From contig JBBRZN010000050.1 of NCBI GenBank assembly GCA_038236705.1, positions 1 through 14,257 of the forward strand: a stretch of 14,257 bases of DNA, read 5' to 3'. A program made the position numbers and the translations under genes. This document shows positions 5,336 to 11,429 of the stretch, piece by piece. The notes beneath the pieces are model-generated. The model saw only the letters and a program-made list of their open reading frames with translations. It was not told where the DNA came from and did no database searches. The stretch is from AC-32 sp038236705 (GTDB lineage: Bacteria > Actinomycetota > Thermoleophilia > Gaiellales > Gaiellaceae). Every line of letters starts with the position of its first letter. The first letter of the stretch is position 1.

Positions 5336-6730
5336 CTATGGGATCACCACCTCGACCTCGGTCCCTCCCGGCGCGAGCGGCGCGATTCTCAGCTCGCCTC
5401 CGAGTGCGCGAGTGCGCGTGCGCATGGTGATCAGGCCGAACCCCGGCTCACCCTCCAGCGCGGCTGGGTCGAACCCGATCCCGTTGTCGGCGATGCGTAG
5501 TCGGATGCCGTTGCCGTTCTCGAGCTCCACGCTCACCATGTCTGCCCGGCCGTGACGGCTGGCGTTCGTGACCGCTTCGCGGACGATGCGCAGCAGGGCT
5601 TCCCGCGTATCGGGCGAGACCTCGACTCCCGGCTCGACGTCGAAGCGCGCTCGGCACCCGGCTCGGTCGACGAGCTCCTCGACCGTCTGCACGAGCGCCT
5701 CGTCGAGCGAGTCGTCCTCAGAGTGCGTGAGTAACGCGATCACGCGACGCGACTCGTCGAGCGCGCGCTCGGCGGCGGCCGCGACGTGCTTGATCTCGAC
5801 AGCGTCGGACCTCCTACCGAGCGATCGGCCCTGCGCCGCCACGAACGCCAGCTCCTGGGCCAGCCCGTCGTGGAGCTCGCGGGCGATGCGGCGCCGCTCG
5901 TCCATGGCCGCCGCTTCCGACAGGCTCCGCTGGTACCGGTTGATCTCGCCGGCGGCGCCCACGAGCAGCAGCAGGTACGACCCGAGCCGCAGCGCATCGC
6001 CCACGTACACCCACTGTGTGTAGAGCGAAGGGAACAAGGCGTAGTTCACGCGCGCGAAGGAGGCAAGTGCCGCGCTCGCGGCTAGCCACGTCATCAACGC
6101 GTCTCCCGTGCGCTCGCCCCGGCGAGTGAATCCGATCGCGGCGAGCATGAAGAAGGCCGCAGCGACGAGCTGCATCCAGAGCAAGGCGTGAGAGCCGACA
6201 GTGTGTAGACCCCCCGGCGGCACGGAGGTCGTCGGGTCGACGCCGAGCGGCAGCCGGGTCTCGAAGAGCCCGACGAGCACTGCTGCACAAAGGTAGGCAA
6301 CGAGCGCTGCGACGAGAACCGCCGTCGCGGTCTGTCTGGGACGCCGGAGGCGCCGGCTCGGCATCCACGACGAAAACGCCAGGACGGCGGAACCGGCCAA
6401 GGTGCCGATCAGGGAAGTCCAGGCCGAAAAGCGCATCGAGTCCTCGCTGAACAGGGCCCACGGCATCGCGGAGAACACGAAGTTGGCGCACGCGAGAAAA
6501 CCAAGCGCGGTCGCCAGCGCGAGGTCGGACGAGCGGGCCGTGCGGCGAAAGCGCCCGTAGCCGAGGAAGGCTGCCAGCAGCGCGACCAGGCCGGAGGCCG
6601 TCTCGATCGTCGCGTGCAAGGGGGTGCTCCGATAGGCGAGGTGGACGAACGGAAGCACCATGACGAGGGTCGTCAAAAGGCCCGCAAGGTTGGCTGCGAG
6701 CACGGTCCGGTAGCGCGTGCTCAGCTGCAT
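5336..6730 (-). CDS. Membrane sensor histidine kinase, DesK/NarL (HisKA_3) type
   Basis: A 464-aa kinase with a membrane-embedded sensor half. About eight hydrophobic segments lie near residues 10-32, 42-58, 69-90, 103-121, 135-155, 181-201, 211-228 and 246-261, with no sizeable extracellular domain. A short coiled segment follows, then the HisKA_3 box MDERRRIARELHDGLAQELAF with the phosphoaccepting H287. The HATPase_c domain has the N-box EAVTNASRHG (385-394), G1 DNGIGFD (415-421) and G2 GFGLITMRTRTRALGG. All catalytic motifs are intact. It is transcribed just ahead of the LuxR-type regulator (8-nt gap), making a classic pair. The multi-helix sensor suggests a signal in, or passing through, the membrane, but the ligand is unknown. 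Confidence 0.93.
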   Translation of the reverse strand: MQLSTRYRTVLAANLAGLLTTLVMVLPFVHLAYRSTPLHATIETASGLVALLAAFLGYGRFRRTARSSDLALATALGFLACANFVFSAMPWALFSEDSMRFSAWTSLIGTLAGSAVLAFSSWMPSRRLRRPRQTATAVLVAALVAYLCAAVLVGLFETRLPLGVDPTTSVPPGGLHTVGSHALLWMQLVAAAFFMLAAIGFTRRGERTGDALMTWLAASAALASFARVNYALFPSLYTQWVYVGDALRLGSYLLLLVGAAGEINRYQRSLSEAAAMDERRRIARELHDGLAQELAFVAAQGRSLGRRSDAVEIKHVAAAAERALDESRRVIALLTHSEDDSLDEALVQTVEELVDRAGCRARFDVEPGVEVSPDTREALLRIVREAVTNASRHGRADMVSVELENGNGIRLRIADNGIGFDPAALEGEPGFGLITMRTRTRALGGELRIAPLAPGGTEVEVVIP

Positions 6731-6736
6731 GAGCTC

Positions 6737-6742
6737 TTCGTA
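6737..6742 (-). promoter_or_regulatory. Possible -10 box for the kinase gene
   Basis: On the minus strand TACGAA ends 6 nt before the kinase ATG (6730), again with no good Shine-Dalgarno sequence. It departs from TANNNT at the last base. The short gap 6731-6802 holds nothing else obvious except a tagcc/ggcta stem near 6788-6805. Confidence 0.3.
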
Positions 6743-6802
6743 GCACGGCCGTCACCCCTTTTGACCACCCCAAACGTTGGGATCGCCTAGCCGAATAGCA
6801 GG

Positions 6803-7432
6803 CTATGTCGGCGGTTTTGGCTCCAGTAGGGGCTCCGGGAGAAACGCCTCCCGCAGCGCCCGTAGCACCTTCGAGCGCTTTCCCTCGAGCACGGGCACCA
6901 GCCCGCCGAGCTCCAGGCGCGCCAGCTCGACCGAGCCGGACGAGCGAATCGACTGGAAGCCGAAGTCGGCGAGGAAGTCGTGGGGGAACACGGTGCGGTG
7001 GACGAGGAAGCGCTCGTAGTCGGTCTCGCCCTCTGGGTACCGGTAAGCAAAGGCCTCGAGTGCGGCGGCGCCCCGGTCCTTGGCCTCGCCGATCGCGGCA
7101 AGGAACAGCGACTGCAGCACCCAGGGGCTCGAACGGCTGACCAGGTACGCGCACGTGACGAGCACCGCGTCGTCGGAGGGAGGCCCCGCCGGAAGCTCGG
7201 AGGCCCGTGGAAAGAGCCGAGCGTTTCCGTATTGCATCGACCCGAGCACCTGTCCGTCGTCGTCGTAGTAGAGGGAGCCCCAGGCGCCGAACTCGGTCTC
7301 TGCCTTCTCGATCCAGCGCCGCTTGTCGACGGTGCGCCCGGCCACGCGGGACTGCCACCAGACGCACGTGTGGCAGACCGACGGCGTGTGCTCTAGGGTC
7401 GCGCCGGTCAGCCCCTGGATCCGCAGGCTCAC
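6803..7432 (-). CDS. GNAT-like acetyltransferase-fold protein
   Basis: A 209-aa protein resembling an actinobacterial group of GNAT-family N-acetyltransferases. Visible: an N-terminal CHTCVWW stretch (residues 20-26), then WIEKAETEFGAWGSLYYDDDGQVLGSMQYG, which fits GNAT strands beta2-beta4. AVLVTCAYLVSRSSPWVLQSLFLAAIGEAKDRGAAALEAFAYR fits the acetyl-CoA-binding strand and helix, and the VFPHDFLADFGFQSIRSSG region fits the usual C-terminal strands. The classic RxxGxG/A pyrophosphate loop is degenerate here (VSRSSPWVLQS), so catalysis is not assured. The GTG start at 7432 is fixed by an AGGAG 8 nt upstream (7445-7441). The substrate is unknown. It is bounded by intergenic regions on both sides and is probably transcribed alone. 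Confidence 0.65.
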   Translation of the reverse strand: MSLRIQGLTGATLEHTPSVCHTCVWWQSRVAGRTVDKRRWIEKAETEFGAWGSLYYDDDGQVLGSMQYGNARLFPRASELPAGPPSDDAVLVTCAYLVSRSSPWVLQSLFLAAIGEAKDRGAAALEAFAYRYPEGETDYERFLVHRTVFPHDFLADFGFQSIRSSGSVELARLELGGLVPVLEGKRSKVLRALREAFLPEPLLEPKPPT

Positions 7433-7440
7433 AGACGGAT

Positions 7441-7445
7441 CTCCT
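7441..7445 (-). promoter_or_regulatory. Ribosome-binding site deciding the GTG start of the GNAT-like gene
   Basis: AGGAG on the minus strand, 8 nt before the GTG at 7432. It stands out in a window where most first genes lack such a site. Confidence 0.7.
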
Positions 7446-7483
7446 GCCGTCCAGCGGGTCGACTGGTCATTTCAGACGGCCGT

Positions 7484-7498
7484 GCGGGCGTAGCCCGC
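7484..7498. repeat. Extragenic palindrome (GCGGG-CGTAG-CCCGC)
   Basis: A 5-bp inverted repeat in the gap between the Asp23-family gene and the GNAT-like gene. Its core CGGGC-GT-AGCCCG matches the 2348-2360 element (CGGGC-AA-AGCCCG) except for two loop bases. It may belong to a dispersed extragenic palindrome family or contribute to termination of the sdh unit. Confidence 0.4.
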
Positions 7499-7509
7499 CC
7501 GCCCTGACG

Positions 7510-7535
7510 GTGAGACACCGCAAGCGGCGTCTCAC
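7510..7535 (-). terminator. Hairpin overlapping the Asp23-family stop codon
   Basis: GTGAGAC and GTCTCAC arms pair perfectly, an A/C mismatch follows, then CCG/CGG around a CAAG loop: an 11-position stem with one mismatch. It includes the TGA at 7534-7532 and probably ends the six-gene sdh transcript. No T-tract follows on the minus strand. Confidence 0.5.
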
Positions 7536-7834
7536 GAGGGAGACCCGATCTCGTCGACGACCACGTCCACGGCCTGCGGCCGCGCGCCGGCCATTCGCTC
7601 GAGGTAGTCGGCGACGCGCCGCTGGACCTCCCGCCCGACCTCCGGCGCAGAGGCGCCCCAGGTGAGCTCGAGGTGGAGCTCGATCCTCACCGCGCCGTCC
7701 TCGCCGTTGACCCGCACCCCCCCGTGCCGCGGCAGCCGGCCTTCGACGAGCCCCGCCACGCCCTCGACCTCCACCGCGGCGTCGGCCGCGTAGCTGGCGA
7801 GCACGTCGGCGGCCACGCTGGCATTGCCCTCCAT
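7532..7834 (-). CDS. Asp23/Gls24-family protein
   Basis: A 100-aa protein with the family pattern: an N-terminal helix (ASVAADVLASYAADAAVEVEGVAGLVEG) containing the conserved EVEGVAGL-type motif. Beta strands with VRVNGEDGAVRIELHLELTWGASAPEVGREVQRRVADYLERMAG follow, then a closing strand AVDVVVDEIG. Members are small cytoplasmic or membrane-tethered envelope-stress proteins; their biochemical role is poorly known. The ATG shares one base with the stop of the phosphoesterase gene (TGATG), so it can be translated from the sdh transcript. A TACAAT 7 nt before the ATG (7847-7842) suggests it also has its own leaderless promoter, which would fit independent stress expression. It is the last gene of the unit. 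Confidence 0.8.
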   Translation of the reverse strand: MEGNASVAADVLASYAADAAVEVEGVAGLVEGRLPRHGGVRVNGEDGAVRIELHLELTWGASAPEVGREVQRRVADYLERMAGARPQAVDVVVDEIGSPS

Positions 7835-8655
7835 CAGGCGGATTGTAGGTTGAGCTCCGTCGCCTCCGGTCGTGCGAGGAAGCGGAACGGGACGAAGGTC
7901 GTACCCAACCCCGACGAGAGGTGCAGCCTGCCCCCCGGGCGCGAGTAGAGGCCGCGGATGTACGTCCAGCGGATGTGCGCGAGCCGCAGCCGGCCGCCCG
8001 GCCAGGGAATGCAGATCTGCCCGCCGTGCAGGTGTCCCGAGAGTACGAGGTCGAAAACGCCCGCGGGAACCCGGTCGACCACGTTCGGGTAGTGGCAGAG
8101 GAGGATCCGCAGGTCGGCCTTCGGGTCGGCCAGTCGCTCGGGGTGCGACTGGCGCAGCCGGTACGAGCGCGGGTCGACGCCGACGATCTGGACGCGCTTG
8201 CCGCGGAGCTCGAGCGTGCGCGAGTCGTCGGAGAGGAGCGTCGCCGGCTCGAGGTCATACACCTCGGTCGGGTGCGAGAACGGGTCGCGAGTGAGCGCGA
8301 AATCGTGGTTCCCGAGCACCGCGAAACAATTCGGCAACCGCGTCAGCAGTGACCGCAGCCGCTCCTCGCCGCTGCGGCGCGAAAGCAGGTCTCCGCTGAT
8401 CAGGGTCAGGTCGGGCCGGCGCTGCTCGACCCAGGCGACCGCTCGCTCGACCGCCGCCGAGCCGCGCGACGGGAAGCCGAGGTGGAGATCGGAGAGGTGC
8501 GCGATTCGCAGCCCGTCCAGCTCCGGCGGGAGACCCGGCAACGGGCAGGCAAGCGTCTCGAGCCGGACCCAGCCGGCCTCGAAGTGACCCCAACCAACCG
8601 CGCCGGCACCGACGGCGGCGCCGAGAGCGGCAAAGCCTGCGCGGCACTGACTCAG
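7834..8655 (-). CDS. Membrane-anchored metallophosphoesterase (YkuE-like)
   Basis: Calcineurin-type phosphohydrolase with a complete dimetal site: D-x-H in HLSDLHLG, GD in LISGDLLSR, GNHD in AVLGNHDFA, His in CHYPNVVDR and GHLHGGQ. The N-terminus AGFAALGAAVGAGAVGWGHFEAGW is a single hydrophobic segment followed by VRLETLACPLPGLPPELDGLRIAHLSD, as in the YkuE group, some of which hydrolyse UDP-diacylglucosamine-type lipids; the substrate here is unknown. The start is uncertain. In this frame no ATG, GTG or TTG lies between the sdhE stop and a TTG at 8541, which would remove the membrane segment. I use the CTG at 8655, which overlaps the sdhE TGA (CTGA) and gives 273 aa. A sequence error or frameshift near 8647 is the alternative. 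Confidence 0.85.
   Translation of the reverse strand: MSQCRAGFAALGAAVGAGAVGWGHFEAGWVRLETLACPLPGLPPELDGLRIAHLSDLHLGFPSRGSAAVERAVAWVEQRRPDLTLISGDLLSRRSGEERLRSLLTRLPNCFAVLGNHDFALTRDPFSHPTEVYDLEPATLLSDDSRTLELRGKRVQIVGVDPRSYRLRQSHPERLADPKADLRILLCHYPNVVDRVPAGVFDLVLSGHLHGGQICIPWPGGRLRLAHIRWTYIRGLYSRPGGRLHLSSGLGTTFVPFRFLARPEATELNLQSA
7842..7847 (-). promoter_or_regulatory. Internal leaderless-type promoter for the Asp23-family gene
   Basis: A perfect TACAAT on the minus strand, 7 nt before the ATG at 7834, inside the last codons of the phosphoesterase gene. The spacing equals that seen at lysC. It could uncouple Asp23 expression from the sdh unit. No -35 is recognisable. Confidence 0.5.
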
Positions 8656-9542
8656 CGTTCTTCTTGGAGGGTCTCGATCGCTGCGCCGACGGGTACCACG
8701 TGCCGCTTGAACTGGAGCTCGGAGTCCTCGAGCCCGGCGGCGACGCCGATCAACTGCGAGAGGTGGAGGATCGGCATCTGGAAGTCGCGGCCCGTGGCCT
8801 TCCTGAGCTTCGACTGCCACGCGTCGAGCGAGAGATGGCACAGCGGGCACGGCGTCACCATCACGTCGGCGCCGGCCTCGGTCGCCTGCTCGATCGGCTG
8901 GATCAGCTCGCCGAGAGCGACCTCCTCGCGGGCCTGGATGATCGGGAAGCCGCAGCACTTGATCTTCGCCGGATAGTCGATCGGCTCGCCGCCGCAGGCC
9001 TCGATGATCGCCTCGAGCGACCACGGCTGGTCGGGGTTCTCGAAGCCGAGGATCTTCGAGGGCCGCAGGATCTGGCAGCCGTAGAACGGCGCCACCTTGA
9101 GACCCTTGAGCCCCTTGTGCGCGACCTCCTTCAAGCGGTCGTAGCCGTCGCCCTCGGCGATCAGCCAGAGCAGGTGCTTGACCTCGACCGTTCCTTCATA
9201 CGGCGGCGCGCCGACGGACTCGAGGTTCGTGCTCACGCGCGCTCGTAGGTCGTCGTCGTTCTTGAGCTGCCAGTTCGCCTGGCGGAGGTTGAGCGTGCAG
9301 ACGTTGCAGATCGTCATCAGCGTCTCGGCCCCGGTCTGCTCGGCGTAAGCGAGGATGCGCGCGTTCAGGTGCAGGTAGTAGTCGGGCTCGGCCTCGTGGA
9401 TGTCCCCGGCGCCGCAGCAGGTGACCGACTCGAGCTCGTCCAGCTCGAAGCCGAGCTTCGGCGCGAGCGCCTGCGTCGAGGTGTCGAGCTCCTTCGCCGA
9501 GAGTGAGGCGAGGCAACCTTTGTAGTACGCGACCTTGGTCAT
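8652..9542 (-). CDS. sdhE: SdhE/HdrB-like cysteine-rich (CCG-domain) subunit of type E succinate:quinone oxidoreductase
   Basis: A 296-aa protein with two CCG (cysteine-rich, HdrB) domains: C10, C42-C43, C79 and C82 in the first, and C156, C196-C197, C232 and C235 in the second. In HdrB such motifs bind non-cubane [4Fe-4S] clusters. The protein begins VAYYKGCLASLSAKELD and has TICNVCTLNLRQAN and VTPCPLCHLSLDAWQ, as in CoB-CoM heterodisulfide reductase subunit B. It has no transmembrane helices. Directly downstream of sdhB (ATGA overlap), it is best read as the quinone-side subunit of a type E complex, as described for Sulfolobales SdhE and epsilon-proteobacterial MfrE/SdhE. It is not related to the FAD-assembly factor also called SdhE. 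A thiol/disulfide partner rather than a quinone cannot be excluded. Confidence 0.88.
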   Translation of the reverse strand: MTKVAYYKGCLASLSAKELDTSTQALAPKLGFELDELESVTCCGAGDIHEAEPDYYLHLNARILAYAEQTGAETLMTICNVCTLNLRQANWQLKNDDDLRARVSTNLESVGAPPYEGTVEVKHLLWLIAEGDGYDRLKEVAHKGLKGLKVAPFYGCQILRPSKILGFENPDQPWSLEAIIEACGGEPIDYPAKIKCCGFPIIQAREEVALGELIQPIEQATEAGADVMVTPCPLCHLSLDAWQSKLRKATGRDFQMPILHLSQLIGVAAGLEDSELQFKRHVVPVGAAIETLQEER

Positions 9543-10612
9543 CCCTCGGCCGGCGGGGGCTCAACCCCCGGCTGGATCTCGGGCGCGTTCTCGCGTACGC
9601 CCGACTCCTCCAGGAACTCGATCCGGCCGAGCGCGTGCTCGCCCTGGACGATCCCGAGCGCGCCTTCGCGTCCCTGTTGCTTGACGAGCTCGTGCAACAG
9701 CCGCGCTTCCTTCACGTCCTTGGCCACGTGCGGTGGGAACGGCGGCGGCACCTTGCCGCGCCGCGCCAGGTTGAGCGCGAAGCCGATCTCCTTGACCGCC
9801 GAGACGACGCCCTGGGTCTTCGGCACGAGCTCGGTCTCGCGCAGCCAACCCGTGGTCTCGGCCGACTTGACGAACCACTTCGCGTGCTTGGCGCCCATGT
9901 CGTGGTCGATGTCGAGGCGGATCGACTCGGCCCCGAGCTTCGCGATCGCATCGCGCGGGTCGACGCCCTTCGGGCAGCGCTCATTGCAGAAGTAGCAGCG
10001 CGTGCAGTCCCAGATCCCGTGCTCGTCGTTCATCGTGTTCAAGCGCTCGACCTCTGCGTGGTCGCGCGCGTCGCCGACGAAGCGGAAGCCCTTGGCCAGC
10101 GCCGCCGGCCCGGTGAACTCCGGGTCCGACTCCATCGAGTTGCACTCGGAGACGCAGCAGCCACACATGATGCAGAGCGCCTCCTTGTGGATTACGTTCA
10201 TCTTCTGCTGCGAGACGATCCGCTCCTTCTCCGTCGGCTCGTCGTAGCCGGGGTCGAGCCAGGGCTTGACCGAGCGGACCTTGTTCCAGAAGGGATCCAT
10301 GTCCACGACGAGATCCTTGAGCACCGGCATGTTCCCCATCGCCGAGATCACGGGAACATGGCCTGCATCCACGATCGGCTTCATGCGCTCCTTGCATGCG
10401 AGAACGGCGCGGCCGTCCATGCGCATCCCACACGAGCCGCAGATCATCATCCGGCAGCTCTTCCGGTAGGCGAGCGTGCCGTCGTGCTTGTCCTTGATCA
10501 GGTCGAGCACGTCGAGCAGGCAGGCCCACTCGGGCGCGTCCACCTCGTACTCGCGCAGGGCCTTCTCCCCCGACTCGGGGTCGAACCGCCAGATCTTGAG
10601 CGCTACGTCCGT
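9539..10612 (-). CDS. sdhB: Succinate dehydrogenase/fumarate reductase iron-sulfur subunit, type E
   Basis: Electron-transfer subunit between the flavoprotein and SdhE. Numbering from the start used: [2Fe-2S] cysteines C53, C58, C61 and C73 (SCRMMICGSCG...LAC); then C147, C150, C153 and C157 (CIMCGCCVSEC), and C203, C206, C209 and C213 (CTRCYFCNERCP). C206 replaces the Ile/other residue of the normal [3Fe-4S] motif, so two [4Fe-4S] clusters are expected. A C-terminal extension of ~140 residues follows (GAKHAKWFVKSAETTGWLRE...). The conserved beginning VALKIWRFDPESGEKALREYEV has no ATG, GTG or TTG before it; in-frame sequence runs back only to a TGA in the lipoprotein gene. An ACG at 10612-10610, behind AGGGGAG, gives (M)DVALKIW and 357 aa. 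The first canonical start, GTG at 10543, would delete this conserved strand. Confidence 0.9.
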   Translation of the reverse strand, partial: TDVALKIWRFDPESGEKALREYEVDAPEWACLLDVLDLIKDKHDGTLAYRKSCRMMICGSCGMRMDGRAVLACKERMKPIVDAGHVPVISAMGNMPVLKDLVVDMDPFWNKVRSVKPWLDPGYDEPTEKERIVSQQKMNVIHKEALCIMCGCCVSECNSMESDPEFTGPAALAKGFRFVGDARDHAEVERLNTMNDEHGIWDCTRCYFCNERCPKGVDPRDAIAKLGAESIRLDIDHDMGAKHAKWFVKSAETTGWLRETELVPKTQGVVSAVKEIGFALNLARRGKVPPPFPPHVAKDVKEARLLHELVKQQGREGALGIVQGEHALGRIEFLEESGVRENAPEIQPGVEPPPAEG

Positions 10613-10613
10613 G

Positions 10614-11429
10614 TCAGCTCCCCTGTGGTCCCAGAATCTTCTGGAAGTCGATCACCGTTGCGGCCGGAGGCGGCGTGATCGTCACCGGCGACCCGAAGTC
10701 ATACAGCTCCATCGTGATCTTCGCCGACTGGTTCTTGCCGGAGTACTGCCGGTAGCTCACCTTGTGCACGTAGCCGTCCTCCCCGACCCAGGCGTCCACC
10801 GGGAGCTTCTTGATCCCGGCCACGTCGATCACGCGGCGCAGCGACTGCCTGGTCGCGCCCTTCGCCCGCTTGGCAGCCTGTTCGAGGTCGATCGTCGTCC
10901 GGTAGTGGGTCGTCTCCGCGCCCTTCACCTGCTCCTTGCCCAGGTCTTGCACCTGGCCGGTCGAGCCGCGCAGGTAGGCGAGCGCACCGTTCGGGTTCGG
11001 GTTGGAGTCGACGAGGCTGCCGAGATTGAGGCCACGCTGCTTGGCGAACTGGGCGAGGTCGAGCCGCACCCACTCCTTGCCGGCCGGGAGCGATTGCTGG
11101 AAGACCGCCGTGCGGATGTAGAGGACGGTTCGGTCGATGACCGTGTCGACGGCGGTGGACTGGCCGCCGCTCACGACGGTCATCGCGAGGCGGCCCGAGG
11201 CGGCCGCACCGGTGTCGAAAACGCCTCTGCCGCCGCCGTTGATGCCCTTGCCCGAGATCTCGAAGTCGACCTTGACGCTGCCGGCGCGCGAGGTGCTGGC
11301 CGCTGCCTGGGCGATCGGGTTCCCGGCCGGCTGCCCCCCGCCGTTGTCCGAGCTCTTGCCGCCGCCCCCGCATCCGGCCGCGACAACGAGGAGCGCCGCG
11401 AGCGCCGCGAGCGCCGTCAGCCGCCGCAT
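10614..11429 (-). CDS. LppX/LprG-like secreted lipoprotein
   Basis: A 271-aa exported lipoprotein. The signal peptide MRRLTALAALAALLVVAAGC has a twin-Arg-like basic start, an Ala/Leu core and a lipobox ending at C20, followed by a Gly/Ser/Asn-rich flexible stretch. The mature part resembles the LppX/LprAFG lipid-carrier fold: SRAGSVKVDFEISG, RLAMTVVSGG, VLYIRTAVFQQSLPAGKEWVRLDL, then KGAETTHYRTTIDLEQAAKRA, LPVDAWVGEDGYVHKVSY and ITMELYDFGSPVTITPPPAA. In mycobacteria such proteins carry lipids through the envelope; whether this one does is inference. The ATG shares a base with the sdhA stop (TGATG), and its own stop is one base before the candidate sdhB start, so it is fully embedded between two subunits of one enzyme. 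The frame is open further upstream into sdhA, but that part is a shadow. Confidence 0.75.
   Translation of the reverse strand: MRRLTALAALAALLVVAAGCGGGGKSSDNGGGQPAGNPIAQAAASTSRAGSVKVDFEISGKGINGGGRGVFDTGAAASGRLAMTVVSGGQSTAVDTVIDRTVLYIRTAVFQQSLPAGKEWVRLDLAQFAKQRGLNLGSLVDSNPNPNGALAYLRGSTGQVQDLGKEQVKGAETTHYRTTIDLEQAAKRAKGATRQSLRRVIDVAGIKKLPVDAWVGEDGYVHKVSYRQYSGKNQSAKITMELYDFGSPVTITPPPAATVIDFQKILGPQGS
10618..10624 (-). promoter_or_regulatory. Ribosome-binding site pointing to a non-canonical sdhB start
   Basis: AGGGGAG on the minus strand within the last codons of the lipoprotein gene, 5 nt before an in-frame ACG (10612-10610). It is the reason for placing the sdhB start there rather than at the GTG 10543. 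Confidence 0.5.

Noticed and set aside
8656..9024. Upstream extension of the phosphoesterase frame across sdhE
   Set aside because: The region encodes SdhE with intact CCG motifs in another frame; the extension reads as Arg/Asp-rich shadow.
9503..10678. 391-codon plus-strand open frame opposite sdhB
   Set aside because: Arg/Leu/Val-rich mirror of the sdhB coding strand; sdhB cysteine motifs are decisive.
11427..11429. Reading the lipoprotein gene as a horizontally inserted cassette
   Set aside because: Its base composition and codon use look like its neighbours and it is joined by TGATG and a 1-nt gap, with no repeats or scars at its ends.
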